The notes below the pieces were generated by a model. That model ran no database searches, was not told the DNA's origin, and saw only the letters and a list, made by a program, of their open reading frames with translations. Shown piece after piece: positions 1 through 8,667 of a DNA stretch of 54,333 nucleotides. Origin of the DNA: an uncultured Clostridia bacterium (GTDB taxonomy: Bacteria; Bacillota; Clostridia; Christensenellales; UBA1242); the NCBI GenBank assembly GCA_937893125.1, contig CALBHW010000046.1, forward strand, positions 1 through 54,333. The letters run 5' to 3'. Position numbers and translations under genes: made by a program. The first letter of the stretch is position 1. Each line of letters begins with the position of its first letter.

Positions 1-330
1 GGTGGCGCGTGGGGGATATTGGGCGATAGTCCGTGGATTTTAATAGGGTTTACATTTGTTTTTTTGGTGCTTGTTGTTATGCTTGAAGTGAAATGGAAAA
101 ACGACAACGCACTTTATTCGGTTGCGCTTTCGTTTGTCGTTGGCGGTGCGCTTGGAAATCTTATTGATAGAATATTTTTAGGCGGTGTGAGAGACTTTTT
201 ATACTTTGAATTTTGGACTGATTTCCCGACATTTAATGTTGCTGATAGTTTTCTTTGTGTAGGAGTTGTTCTTCTCGTGATTTTTATTTTATTTGTGCAT
301 AAAGAAGAAAAAGGCGGGGAGACGAAATGA
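1..330 (+). CDS. lspA: Lipoprotein signal peptidase II (5'-truncated)
   Basis: The reading frame is open from base 1, so the gene begins before the window. LspA is the membrane aspartyl protease that removes signal peptides from prolipoproteins. The visible part begins with GGAWGILGD, like the conserved N-x-GxAWG region of the family. It then has two blocks carrying the catalytic aspartates: GNLIDR, and FNVADSF near the C-terminus. Three hydrophobic segments remain (about residues 13-28, 40-55 and 85-98 of the visible part), and a charged Lys/Glu tail ends the protein. The stop overlaps the start of the pseudouridine synthase gene (ATGA), the common lspA-rluD arrangement in Firmicutes. An internal TTG at 19 could be mistaken for the start, but it lies inside a conserved block. 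Confidence 0.93.
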   Translation, partial: GGAWGILGDSPWILIGFTFVFLVLVVMLEVKWKNDNALYSVALSFVVGGALGNLIDRIFLGGVRDFLYFEFWTDFPTFNVADSFLCVGVVLLVIFILFVHKEEKGGETK

Positions 331-1268
331 TTTTTGTTGTAGAAAATGATGACGAAGGAAAACGCCTTGACATCTTTTTAAGCGAAAAAATGAACGGCGA
401 ATGCACAAGAAGTTTTTTAAAGACACTCATTCAATCGGGGCAGGTTTTAGTAAACGAAAAACAACCACAAAAGTCGGGAGTTAAGTTGGGGATAGGGGAC
501 AAAATTGATGTCGACCTTCCAGAAAAAGAAGCGATAGATGTCTTGCCAGAGAATATTCCTATTGATATTGTGTATGAAGATAACGATTTGCTGGTTATAA
601 ATAAAAAGCAAGGAATGATTGTTCACCCTGCGGGAAAAATAAGGTCGGGAACGCTTGTAAATGCGCTTTTATTCCATGTAAAAGACCTAAGCGGAATAAA
701 TGGAAAAATTAGACCTGGGATTGTGCATCGAATTGATAAAGACACATCGGGACTTTTGGTTGTGGCAAAAAACGATTTCGCACACCTTAACCTTCAAAAA
801 CAAATTCAAGAAAAGACTTGCAAAAGAGAATATGTGGCGGTTGCGCTTGGAAAATTTAAGGATTGCGATGGCGAAATCAAGACTTGGTTAGAAAGAAGCA
901 AAAAAAATTACGAAAAATATGTTGTCTCTCCTATGGGACAAGGGAAATTTGCGCATACGTTGTATAAGGTGGCGGATTATAATAATGGTGTTTCGCTTGT
1001 TTTGTTTGAACTTAAAACGGGGAGAACACATCAAATTCGTGTACATTCTTCTTATCTTGGACATCCAATTGTTGGAGACAAGTTGTATGGAAAGGAAGAA
1101 TCTGGACTTGAAGGGCAGTTGCTTCACGCGTATAGGATAATTTTTAAACACCCAAGGACAAATAAGGAAATGTCATTTTGTTGTGATTTGCCTGACTATT
1201 TTAAAAAGTATTTGTCTAAGAAGGACTTGAAGTTTGACGAGAAATTAGCTAAAAGCTGGGGAAGTTAA
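327..1268 (+). CDS. rluD: RluA/RluD-family 23S rRNA pseudouridine synthase
   Basis: This 313-residue protein should isomerise uridines in 23S rRNA. An S4 RNA-binding domain occupies about residues 12-75. The catalytic domain follows with the motif HRIDKDTSG, where Asp137 is the expected nucleophile. Further on are the conserved LKTGRTHQIRVH and GHPIVGDKLYG blocks. Length is normal for the family. The ATG overlaps the lspA stop by ATGA, implying translational coupling. Which uridines are modified (RluD-like 1911/1915/1917 or YlyB-like) cannot be read from sequence. Confidence 0.93.
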   Translation: MIFVVENDDEGKRLDIFLSEKMNGECTRSFLKTLIQSGQVLVNEKQPQKSGVKLGIGDKIDVDLPEKEAIDVLPENIPIDIVYEDNDLLVINKKQGMIVHPAGKIRSGTLVNALLFHVKDLSGINGKIRPGIVHRIDKDTSGLLVVAKNDFAHLNLQKQIQEKTCKREYVAVALGKFKDCDGEIKTWLERSKKNYEKYVVSPMGQGKFAHTLYKVADYNNGVSLVLFELKTGRTHQIRVHSSYLGHPIVGDKLYGKEESGLEGQLLHAYRIIFKHPRTNKEMSFCCDLPDYFKKYLSKKDLKFDEKLAKSWGS

Positions 1269-1419
1269 GAGGTCATAGTGCTACTTATTTTTGAGCATTT
1301 TATGTAAGTGTTAATTGCGACAAATTGCGTGGCTGTGCTTGAAGATTTGAGCTGTTGTTCTAAAAAAAATATAACAAAGTGTTAAAAAACTAAAATTTAA
1401 TATAAAAGAAGGAAAGAAT

Positions 1420-1686
1420 ATGAAATCAAAAAAAATTTTAAATCTACTTGCTTACATAGCGGTTATGCTTATTGCGGGCTCGCTTGTTCTTGGCTTTTTG
1501 TCGCGTGCGGACATTTTTAATTGGAACCCACAAATAAAAGTTTGGTGCGACAGAATTGCATTTTATCTCAGTTTAATTGTTACAATTGTGTGTGCCTTTA
1601 TGTATGCAGAATCAAAAAGAAAGAACACATATATGATTGTTCTTGTCATAATTGTTATTTTGATTATTGTCTTTTTGTTTGTGTAG
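1420..1686 (+). CDS. Small membrane protein, unknown function
   Basis: An 88-residue protein with three predicted membrane helices: about residues 8-27, 45-62 and 69-88. The last is a nearly pure Ile/Val/Leu run ending at the stop codon. A short charged loop (ESKRKNT) separates helices 2 and 3. A clear ribosome-binding site (AGAAGGAAAG) sits just before the ATG, supporting a real gene. I do not recognise the family. The next gene also encodes a small membrane protein 46 bases downstream, so the two are probably co-transcribed. Confidence 0.65.
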   Translation: MKSKKILNLLAYIAVMLIAGSLVLGFLSRADIFNWNPQIKVWCDRIAFYLSLIVTIVCAFMYAESKRKNTYMIVLVIIVILIIVFLFV

Positions 1687-1732
1687 TTATTTGCTAATAC
1701 AGACCTAAAATGATTAAAATAGGATTGAATAT

Positions 1733-2125
1733 ATGAAAGAAAAAATATCAAATTTTTTTAAGAAGAACTGGATTGTTATTGCTGTTTTGGGCGTTGCAAT
1801 TTTACTTTTCTTTTTGGGTTTTATTTCCGCATATTTTATTGTTGCGGGAAGTCTAATTGCAGGCTTTTTGTGCTATTATCTTATGTCAAAATACAAGTCA
1901 AAATATAATGAAGTTAAAAATGACGACCCGTCAAAAGAATATTTTGACGCGCGAAGAATTGATTATGATGAAGATATCTACTATATAGGTGATGATGAAA
2001 AAAAGTCTCAAATAAAGTCTTCTTGGGCCCGCTTTAAAACACTTTCGCCAACAGTTTTGTTTGGGCTGATTGGCACAATGTTTATTGTTTTTGGGTTTGC
2101 GCTACTTTTTAGATTTTTGATATAA
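1733..2125 (+). CDS. Small membrane protein, unknown function
   Basis: A 130-residue protein with a lysine-rich N-terminus and two close membrane helices (about 13-32 and 34-50). A charged cytosolic middle follows, rich in Asp, Tyr and Lys (about 52-98), and then a C-terminal helix (about 107-129). The ribosome-binding site is weak (AGGATTG). No family is recognised. It follows another small membrane gene and precedes a terminator-bearing spacer. Confidence 0.6.
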   Translation: MKEKISNFFKKNWIVIAVLGVAILLFFLGFISAYFIVAGSLIAGFLCYYLMSKYKSKYNEVKNDDPSKEYFDARRIDYDEDIYYIGDDEKKSQIKSSWARFKTLSPTVLFGLIGTMFIVFGFALLFRFLI

Positions 2126-2129
2126 ATTT

Positions 2130-2253
2130 TTATATAGTACTTACAAATATATTATAATAGAATTGTCGCGCGCGCGATAAAGATTGAAATTAACTAATTT
2201 TATTTAAAAACACAAAACCAAGTCCGCCTTTAATAAAGACGGGCAATTTTTTA
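2130..2253 (+). ncRNA. Possible short transcript: promoter, CG-repeat start, terminator
   Basis: A perfect TATAAT (2153-2158) has a weak -35 (TTATAT, 2130-2135) at 17 bases. It would start transcription near 2165, immediately before an alternating run CGCGCGCGCG (2167-2176) that is striking in this AT-rich DNA. About 85 bases later a hairpin (2222-2244, one mismatch) followed by TTTTTT would terminate it. No convincing ORF lies between. It could be a small RNA, or just a remnant leader between the upstream gene and tig. Confidence 0.3.
2222..2252 (+). terminator. Intrinsic terminator upstream of tig
   Basis: The stem GTCCGCCTTT / AAAGACGGGC has one C-A mismatch and one G-U pair, a three-base loop and then AATTTTTT. 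It would end transcription from the small membrane genes or from the short transcript starting near 2165. Confidence 0.6.
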
Positions 2254-2326
2254 GGCATTTTTAATTAAAATTTTACATTTTACGACCGCTTTTTTCGTTT
2301 TTATTAAAAAAGTCTGTCATTTATGA

Positions 2327-2355
2327 TTGTATTTTTAAAATAAATTTGTTATAAT
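2327..2355 (+). promoter_or_regulatory. Extended -10 promoter for tig
   Basis: TTGTAT (2327-2332), a 17-base spacer and TATAAT (2350-2355) preceded by TGT form an extended -10 sigma-A promoter. It would give tig a leader of about 120 bases. No known riboswitch or T-box fold is recognised in the leader. Confidence 0.55.
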
Positions 2356-2481
2356 CTTGTTAGTATGCAAATTGGCGAAAAGTCAAAATTGTAAATTTTT
2401 CATCAATTTGGATAAATCTTTTTTTGACCTTTTTATAAAAGGATAAAAAAGAATTTGCAGAAAATTAAAAGGAAGATAAAA

Positions 2482-3765
2482 ATGAAATACACAAAAAAAA
2501 TACTAGAAGATAAGAGAATCGAACTTACAATCAATGTCGAAAAGAAAGAATGGGACGACGCTCTTGAAAACGCTTACAAAGAAAACAAGGGTAAGTACAA
2601 TATTCAAGGATTTAGAAAAGGGCACGCTCCAAGAAAGGTTATAGAAAAAACCTATGGTGACACCGTTTTCTATGATGACGCGATTGATGGATGTTTTTAT
2701 AGATACTATCTCGAAGTTTTGTCAAAAGAAAAGGATATTAAGCCAGTTGGTAATCCAGAAATTAGTATTGACAAAATTGATGACAACGGCTTGCAACTCA
2801 CTTTGAAAGTTACGAACAAACCAGAGGTTGAACTTGGTGCATATAAGGATATTGAAATAAAGTCCGAAAAACCAAAAGTTACAAAAGCGGAAGTTGACCA
2901 CGAACTTGAACATTTAAGAGAGTCGCGTGTAAAATTTGTTCCAGTTACAAGGGAAGCAAAACTAGGCGACACTGTTACAATCGACTTTTCGGGAAGTATT
3001 GATGGCGTTAAGTTTGACGGCGGAACAGCAACTGATTTTGATTTGGAACTTGGTTCACATTCGTTTATTGATAACTTTGAAGACCAACTTGTTGGAACAA
3101 AAAAGGACGACAAAAAAGATGTCGTTGTTACATTCCCAGCAGACTATCCAGCAGAAAATTTGAGCGGAAAGAAAGCAACCTTTGCCGTTACTGTTAAAGA
3201 AATTAAAGAAAAAGTTATGCCTGAACTTAACGACAAATTTGCCGACGAAGTAAGCGAATTTTCAACACTTAAAGAACTTGAAGAAAGCACTAAGAAAAAG
3301 CTTCTCGATAGAAAAGAAAAAGAAGAAAAAAGCAAGGCGGAAAATAAACTTATTGACCAAATCGTTGACAATGCTAAGGTTGACGTCCCAGAAGTTATGG
3401 TTCTTGAACAAATCGACGAGTATATTCACGATTTTGAACACCGTCTTATGTATCAAGGTTTAAATCTTGAAGGATACTTGAAATATGCGAATACAACTTT
3501 GGATGACCTTAAAAAATCAAGAGTAGATGATGCAAAGAGAACAGTTAAGACCAGACTTGTCCTTGAAAAAATTATGACGGACGAAAAGCTTAATATTTCG
3601 GATGAAGAATTGCTTAAAAAATACAATGAACATGCAACAACAAAAGCTGAAAAGCTTGAAGATTTGCAAAAAGTGATGGGTGAAGAACAATTTAATTATT
3701 TTGCAAACAGTTTGTTGCTTAATAAATTGATGAAATTCTTAAAAGAGAATAATAAATTAGACTAA
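2482..3765 (+). CDS. tig: Trigger factor, ribosome-associated chaperone/prolyl isomerase
   Basis: Trigger factor binds ribosomal protein uL23 at the exit tunnel and shelters nascent chains. The 427-residue protein has the N-terminal ribosome-binding domain with the signature-like block GFRKGHAPR at about residues 45-53. An FKBP-type PPIase domain follows (about 150-235, with GDTVTIDFSG and the SFIDNFEDQLVG block). A long Lys/Glu-rich helical C-terminal chaperone domain completes it. I chose ATG 2482 because AAAAGGAAG lies seven bases upstream; a TTG at 2455 extends the frame but lacks a ribosome-binding site. Gene order tig-clpP-clpX-engB links folding and proteolysis genes, as in other Firmicutes, but lon is missing here. 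Confidence 0.96.
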   Translation: MKYTKKILEDKRIELTINVEKKEWDDALENAYKENKGKYNIQGFRKGHAPRKVIEKTYGDTVFYDDAIDGCFYRYYLEVLSKEKDIKPVGNPEISIDKIDDNGLQLTLKVTNKPEVELGAYKDIEIKSEKPKVTKAEVDHELEHLRESRVKFVPVTREAKLGDTVTIDFSGSIDGVKFDGGTATDFDLELGSHSFIDNFEDQLVGTKKDDKKDVVVTFPADYPAENLSGKKATFAVTVKEIKEKVMPELNDKFADEVSEFSTLKELEESTKKKLLDRKEKEEKSKAENKLIDQIVDNAKVDVPEVMVLEQIDEYIHDFEHRLMYQGLNLEGYLKYANTTLDDLKKSRVDDAKRTVKTRLVLEKIMTDEKLNISDEELLKKYNEHATTKAEKLEDLQKVMGEEQFNYFANSLLLNKLMKFLKENNKLD

Positions 3766-3808
3766 GAAAATTAGGAGAGTCGTTTAAGGTGAGTTTTTAA
3801 AAAGATGG

Positions 3809-3963
3809 TGGCACGCATATGCGCCCTCCAAACGGTAAAACCGTTTGGGGGCGTGGGGCTTTCGTAGCAAGCGATTTTTTTTTAAAAATTGCTTGCTACT
3901 ACAAAAGCCCACCCGCATTTGACAGGGGCTGATGCCCCCGCCAAATGCGGAATATGCGTGCCA
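3809..3963. repeat. Cloverleaf-forming palindromic element (155 nt)
   Basis: A perfect 12-bp outer stem (3809-3820 with 3952-3963) encloses three consecutive hairpins. Hairpin 1 is 3822-3853, with a 9-bp core closing on AAA. Hairpin 2 is 3853-3912, with GTAGCAAGC pairing with GCTTGCTAC plus outer and inner helices. Hairpin 3 is 3913-3950, with CCGCATTT pairing with AAATGCGG and an inner GGGGC/GCCCC. The element is far richer in G+C than its surroundings. It contains no ORF and sits between tig and clpP. It could be a MITE-like or BIME-like mobile element, or a structured RNA that also ends tig transcription. No second copy is seen in this window. Confidence 0.7.
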
Positions 3964-4046
3964 TAAGTCTTTGGCGACATTAAAGCAACAAAAAAGAAGG
4001 ATAAAATTCTAAAATAAGTTTATCATTATAAAGGAGAATTTAAACT

Positions 4047-4637
4047 ATGCTTATTCCAATGGTTGTAGACCAAACAAGTACAGGAGAAAGAAGTTATGAT
4101 ATTTATTCGCGTTTACTTGAAGACAGAATCATTTTCATAACAGGTGAGATAACAGACCAAACGGCGAACATTGTTGTAGCACAACTTATTTATCTTGAAG
4201 GGAAAAATCCAGATAAAGACATCCATTTGTATATTAACAGTCCTGGCGGAAGCGTAACTGCTGGCTTTGCAATTTTTGATACAATTCGCTATATCAAATG
4301 CGATGTTGTTACAATTTGTGTTGGGCTTGCGGCGTCGATGGGCGCGTTTCTTTTGGCAAGTGGAACAAAAGGCAAGAGATACGCTCTTCCAAACAGTGAA
4401 ATTATGATTCACCAACCACTTGGCGGAATTCAAGGCCAAGCGAGTGATATGGAAATTCACTCAAAACACATTATTAAGACAAAGGAAAAACTTAATAAAA
4501 TTTTGAGCGAAGTCACAGGACAACCACTCAAAACAATTATTAAAGATACTGATAGAGACAACTTTATGACTGCTGAAGAAGCCAAAAAGTACGGTTTAAT
4601 TGACGAAATATTTTATACAAGAAAAAAATCAAAGTAA
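4047..4637 (+). CDS. clpP: ATP-dependent Clp protease proteolytic subunit
   Basis: ClpP forms the double-heptamer chamber that degrades substrates unfolded by ClpX or ClpC, both encoded in this window. The 196-residue protein has the catalytic triad at canonical positions: Ser97 in GLAASMGA, His122 in IMIHQPLGG and Asp171 in DTDRDNF. The INSPGGSV strand is also conserved. The N-terminus is short, consistent with little or no propeptide. AAGGAG lies ten bases before the ATG. clpX follows after 71 bases. No CtsR box is seen upstream, unlike clpP of Bacillus. Confidence 0.97.
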   Translation: MLIPMVVDQTSTGERSYDIYSRLLEDRIIFITGEITDQTANIVVAQLIYLEGKNPDKDIHLYINSPGGSVTAGFAIFDTIRYIKCDVVTICVGLAASMGAFLLASGTKGKRYALPNSEIMIHQPLGGIQGQASDMEIHSKHIIKTKEKLNKILSEVTGQPLKTIIKDTDRDNFMTAEEAKKYGLIDEIFYTRKKSK

Positions 4638-4708
4638 ATTGTTGCACGAAGGCAAAAATGGGAGCGTCTAAAAGTGGACGACATTAGGCTATCAAAAAAG
4701 GAGTAACG

Positions 4709-5980
4709 ATGAAAAAAGATTTATACTGTTCTTTTTGTGGCAAATCGCAAGCCATGACAAAGAAAATTATTGCAAGCCCAGACGGCGAGAGCTTTATTTG
4801 CGACGAGTGTATTGACGTTTGCAAGGAGATTATGAGAAATGAAAAGGTCGAGAATGACAATTCTCAAATTGACCTTCCACTTCCACACGAAATTAAGGAA
4901 AAACTTGACGATTTTATTATTGGACAGGACGAAGCAAAAATGGTCTTGTCCGTTGCTGTATACAACCACTATAAAAGGATAAACTACAATAGTGCACTCA
5001 AACCATCAAAAGACGGCGAGCAACCTATTGAACTTGAAAAGAGCAATGTTCTTCTGATTGGGCCAACGGGGTGCGGAAAAACTTTGCTCGCTAAAACATT
5101 AGCAAAAATTTTGAAAGTTCCATTTGCAAGTTGCGACGCAACAACCTTGACGGAAGCGGGTTATGTAGGTGACGATGTTGAAAATATTTTGTTAAAACTT
5201 ATTCAAAACGCGGACTATAATATAGCAAAGGCTGAACGCGGAATCGTTTATATTGACGAAATCGATAAAATTGCGCGAAAAAGTGAAAACAGGTCGATAA
5301 CAAGAGATGTTTCGGGTGAAGGCGTCCAACAAGCGCTTTTAAAAATTTTGGAAAGCACAGTTGCAAGCGTTCCACCACAAGGCGGAAGAAAGCATCCACA
5401 ACAAGAGACAATTCAAATCGACACAACAAATATTCTTTTTATTTGCGGTGGGGCGTTCGTCGGACTTGACAAAATCATTGAAAAGCGAAAATCAACCGTT
5501 TCACTCGGTTTTGGAGCAAAAGTCGACGATGTTTTGACAAAAGACGAGGCAACATATAATTTGATAAAAGATGTCCAGCCAAGTGATTTAAACAAATTTG
5601 GTCTTATTCCAGAATTTGTCGGCAGACTTCCAATAACTTGCGCTTTGCACGATTTAAGCGAAGAAGCACTTGTTCAAATTATGGTCGCGCCAAAGAATTC
5701 CATTACGAAGCAATACAAAAAAATGTTTGATATGGATGGGATTAACTTGGTTTTCAAAGACGAAGCCGTTAAAGCGGTCGCTAAAAAAGCAATGCGACTC
5801 AAAACTGGCGCAAGGGGACTTCGTACGATTTTGGAAGAAAGTATGCTTAAACTAATGTATTCCGCCCCTGGCGATAAAACGATTGATAGTATTGTTATTA
5901 GCGCACCTTTTATTGATAAAGGGGAAGAACCTGAATTTATAAGAAAAAAGGCTGAAAAAAAGGAAGAAGCGTCGGCATAG
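4709..5980 (+). CDS. clpX: ATP-dependent Clp protease ATP-binding subunit ClpX
   Basis: ClpX is the AAA+ unfoldase that feeds ClpP. The N-terminal C4 zinc-binding domain uses Cys7, Cys10, Cys31 and Cys34. Walker A is GPTGCGKT (118-125) and Walker B is IVYIDEIDKI. The tripeptide FVGRLP that follows PEFVGRLP is the usual substrate-sensing region, and the ClpP-docking IGF loop appears as the variant LGF (SLGFGAK). Sensor-2 is in the GARGLR block near the C-terminus. Length (423) is normal. A good ribosome-binding site (AAAAAAGGAG) precedes the ATG. Confidence 0.97.
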   Translation: MKKDLYCSFCGKSQAMTKKIIASPDGESFICDECIDVCKEIMRNEKVENDNSQIDLPLPHEIKEKLDDFIIGQDEAKMVLSVAVYNHYKRINYNSALKPSKDGEQPIELEKSNVLLIGPTGCGKTLLAKTLAKILKVPFASCDATTLTEAGYVGDDVENILLKLIQNADYNIAKAERGIVYIDEIDKIARKSENRSITRDVSGEGVQQALLKILESTVASVPPQGGRKHPQQETIQIDTTNILFICGGAFVGLDKIIEKRKSTVSLGFGAKVDDVLTKDEATYNLIKDVQPSDLNKFGLIPEFVGRLPITCALHDLSEEALVQIMVAPKNSITKQYKKMFDMDGINLVFKDEAVKAVAKKAMRLKTGARGLRTILEESMLKLMYSAPGDKTIDSIVISAPFIDKGEEPEFIRKKAEKKEEASA

Positions 5981-6168
5981 ATTAGAATTTTGAAAATGCT
6001 TACACCTAAAAATTTACTAATTTAGTTTAAAAGTGCTTGATTTATGGTGAAATTTCCTTTTGTTTTAAAAAAAGAAGACCTTTTTAGTATAAAACGAAAG
6101 GAATTCATTGATAAATTTTATATAATTGTGACGAAGAAGTGTTAATAAAAGCACAAAAGGAGAAAAAG

Positions 6169-6762
6169 ATGCAGATTAAACAGGCAGAATTTGTGACTAG
6201 TGTCGCGAATACTAATTTTTATAAAAGTGATTATCCAGAAGTCGCATTAGTTGGGAGAAGTAATGTCGGCAAAAGTTCGCTTATAAATTTTATTACAAAT
6301 AGGCGAAAACTTGCAAAGACATCATCAACTCCAGGTAAGACAAAACTTATAAATTATTATCTGCTTAATAAGTCTTTTCTTCTTGTTGACTTGCCAGGAT
6401 ATGGTTATGCTGAAGTTTCAAAGACTGAAAAAACAAATTGGGCGGGCTTTTTGGAAGATTATTTGAGACTATCTCCAAACCTAAAATGCGTCTATCTTTT
6501 GCTAGACATTAGACGAACGCCGACTGCCCAAGACGAGCAAATGCTTCAATTTTTATATTTCAACAGAATAAACACAAAAATTATTGTAACAAAAACCGAT
6601 ACTTTGTCGCGTTCGCAAGTCAATGACCACATTATAATTATTTCAAATAGACTTGGCATAACTAAAAAGGATATTATAGTTACATCTAGCCAAGACAAAA
6701 AGGGGCTTGACGATTTGTTAAAAAGTATCGAACAATTTACAACTCCATCGGTGGCGGAATAA
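6169..6762 (+). CDS. engB: Ribosome biogenesis GTPase EngB (YsxC/YihA)
   Basis: EngB is a small TrmE-Era-family GTPase needed for 50S subunit maturation. The 197-residue protein shows G1 GRSNVGKS, a G2 region with SSTPGKT, G3 DLPGYGYA and G4 TKTD. I start at ATG 6169, seven bases after AAAAGGAG. A GTG at 6139 extends the frame but has no ribosome-binding site and adds a non-conserved tail. It closes the tig-clpP-clpX-engB run and is followed by a strong terminator. Confidence 0.95.
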   Translation: MQIKQAEFVTSVANTNFYKSDYPEVALVGRSNVGKSSLINFITNRRKLAKTSSTPGKTKLINYYLLNKSFLLVDLPGYGYAEVSKTEKTNWAGFLEDYLRLSPNLKCVYLLLDIRRTPTAQDEQMLQFLYFNRINTKIIVTKTDTLSRSQVNDHIIIISNRLGITKKDIIVTSSQDKKGLDDLLKSIEQFTTPSVAE

Positions 6763-6816
6763 AGGCAAACTTTTTTAAAAAACACAGCCCAAAAATTAAA
6801 TATGATTTTCAAAAAG

Positions 6817-6844
6817 ACATTATCAATTTTGATAGTGTTTTTTT
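6817..6844 (+). terminator. Intrinsic terminator after engB
   Basis: A ten-pair stem (ACATTATCAA with TTGATAGTGT, one G-U) runs into a seven-base U-run. It separates the Clp/EngB cluster from the next gene. Confidence 0.8.
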
Positions 6845-6998
6845 ATATAAGTCACAATTTTTAAACTTCATTCATATTATCTTATAGTTAAATGTATTTT
6901 TGTGGCGAGTTTTTGACTAAATCCAAAAGTGCTTTTAACTGTTGTTACATATGACACAAAGATAAACTTAAAAAAAAGAGAAAGGGGGTATTATTTTA

Positions 6999-7649
6999 AT
7001 GTCATTCTATACATGCAACCGCTCGGGCTCTTGTCCAGGGGTGGTTTCTGGCAATCCAATAAACGGAATCTGTGAAAAAGCGTGCATTCAAGTCGACAAA
7101 GTTTTGGACGCTGCAATGAGACAAATACAAGAAGCAAATGTTCAAGTAACGGTTACTGACCAAAATCCAGTAAATCCACAAACTCCACTTACATTTGTCA
7201 GTGCAGTAACAAACGGCGATACGGTTATAAACAACCTTGTGATTGACCGTCTTGACGATAAACCAAATTTTGCGCGTGTTTCATTTGAGGCGGAAGTGCC
7301 GATTTTAATTACATATAAGGACGCAAACGGTGTGACTGGAACGGGAAAATCTACATTGTCCATTCCAAACGACATAATTCTTTTCATTCCACAACCATCG
7401 ATTGTGCCATATAGAATTGAAGTATTTGGAGCAATGTCCAGCCCAATGGGAACATGGGTGCAAGACAACATCTTCTCGATTAGCGCTTGCGTAACCTTAA
7501 TTACAAGAGTGCTAGTTAGATCCGAAATTTTGGTGCCAAGTTACGGCTATTGCAGTCCACCACCAGCACAAGAATATACACAAGAAATTTGTAGCGGTGT
7601 GTTTGAATTGCCAATTTTCCCAACCGCGATTCAAAATCAACGATTATAA
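6999..7649 (+). CDS. Conserved clostridial-type hypothetical protein, Cys-containing
   Basis: A 216-residue protein with no signal peptide or membrane segment. The N-terminus is Cys-rich (TCNRSGSCPG, then GICEKACIQV). A long beta-rich middle contains Thr/Val/Ile strands, and two more Cys lie near the C-terminus (YGYCSPPP and EICSGVFELP). The overall pattern recalls a family of clostridial hypothetical proteins that I associate with possible surface or spore-coat roles. That link is memory-based inference, not shown by sequence. AAAGGGGG precedes the ATG. It is monocistronic, with terminators on both sides. Confidence 0.6.
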   Translation: MSFYTCNRSGSCPGVVSGNPINGICEKACIQVDKVLDAAMRQIQEANVQVTVTDQNPVNPQTPLTFVSAVTNGDTVINNLVIDRLDDKPNFARVSFEAEVPILITYKDANGVTGTGKSTLSIPNDIILFIPQPSIVPYRIEVFGAMSSPMGTWVQDNIFSISACVTLITRVLVRSEILVPSYGYCSPPPAQEYTQEICSGVFELPIFPTAIQNQRL

Positions 7650-7709
7650 ACACTCTTGTAGAGGAATAAAGGGCTAAACCTTTTAAAAGAGAAAAAATAG
7701 ATTAGTTAT

Positions 7710-7762
7710 AAAATTGCCTTGTTAGGAACTTTAAATTTTTGACAGGGCAATTTTATTTTTTT
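7710..7762 (+). terminator. Intrinsic terminator
   Basis: A 12-pair stem (AAAATTGCCTTG with CAGGGCAATTTT, one G-U) has a 21-base loop, then ATTTTTTTT. It ends the preceding single-gene unit. Confidence 0.8.
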
Positions 7763-7932
7763 TAATTAAATCTTTTTAAAAAAACTGAAATTAAATTTTT
7801 TTAACCAAAAAACTTTATCTACTAAATACAAAATTAAGAAGTAAATTTATATAAAGCAAAGAAAAAAAAGACCGCTTTTCTTTACTTTTTCCTTAAAATA
7901 GGATAGAATATGTACAATAAAAGGATGTGCGC

Positions 7933-8613
7933 GTGAAAGTCTTTGCCATTTCAGATTTGCATTTATCAATAAATAATCCTAAGCCGATGGATATTTTTGG
8001 ACCCGTCTGGGATAATTATCTTGACAAGATTTTTACCGATTGGAAAGAAAAGGTTGGGGAAGATGATGTTGTTTTACTCGCGGGAGATTTTAGTTGGGCG
8101 ATGAAACTTGACGAAGCGGTGGCGGATTTAAATCTAATTGGCGCGCTTCCTGGCAAAAAAATAATGATTCGTGGCAACCACGATTACTGGTGGGATTCAA
8201 TAAGCAAACTTCGCGATGTCTTACCACAAAATTTTTATGCTATCCAAAATGACAGTCTAAAAATTGGTAATTATATTTTTTGCGGAACTCGCGGTTGGAC
8301 ATTTGACGATGAAAAGTTAAAGGCAAGAGAACTTTTACGCCTTGAAATGTCTCTAAAATCTGCAACCGCCCAAAAAACAAATGGCGAAGAGATTATTTGT
8401 ATGATTCATTTTCCGCCATACGAAAAAGGGTATAAGCCAACTGAATTTACTAATTTGATCGAAAAATATGGTGTAAAAAAGGTCGTCTATGGGCACCTTC
8501 ACGGCGTATGGAACCTAAAGGTTTCAAAAGAATGCAAGATAAATGATGTCACTTATTATCTTACTTCTTGTGATATGACGGATAATAAGTTAACTCTTAT
8601 TTCACAAGATTAA
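7933..8613 (+). CDS. Calcineurin-like metallophosphoesterase
   Basis: A 226-residue cytosolic phosphoesterase with the full metal-site series: SDLHL, LAGDFSW, RGNHDYWW, MIHFPP and GHLHG. It resembles the YmdB/YpbG-like group of predicted phosphohydrolases common in Firmicutes; the substrate is unknown. GTG 7933 lies eight bases after AAAAGG, while GTG 7927 is too close to it, so 7933 is preferred. A promoter-like TTTACT (7881-7886), 17 bases, TAGAAT (7904-7909) lies just upstream. Confidence 0.85.
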   Translation: MKVFAISDLHLSINNPKPMDIFGPVWDNYLDKIFTDWKEKVGEDDVVLLAGDFSWAMKLDEAVADLNLIGALPGKKIMIRGNHDYWWDSISKLRDVLPQNFYAIQNDSLKIGNYIFCGTRGWTFDDEKLKARELLRLEMSLKSATAQKTNGEEIICMIHFPPYEKGYKPTEFTNLIEKYGVKKVVYGHLHGVWNLKVSKECKINDVTYYLTSCDMTDNKLTLISQD

Positions 8614-8640
8614 AATTATTTAAATTAAAAAAATATTTTA

Positions 8641-8667
8641 AGTCTCGCTTATGCGGGATTTTTTTTG
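8641..8667 (+). terminator. Intrinsic terminator after metallophosphoesterase
   Basis: AGTCTCGC pairs with GCGGGATT (two G-U pairs) around a TTAT loop, followed by TTTTTT. Confidence 0.8.

Noticed and set aside
888..1151. Antisense reading frame across the pseudouridine synthase gene
   Set aside because: Opposite-strand shadow without a ribosome-binding site; the sense frame has full family motifs.
3278..3463. Lys-rich frame inside tig
   Set aside because: Out-of-frame shadow of a Lys/Glu-rich chaperone segment.
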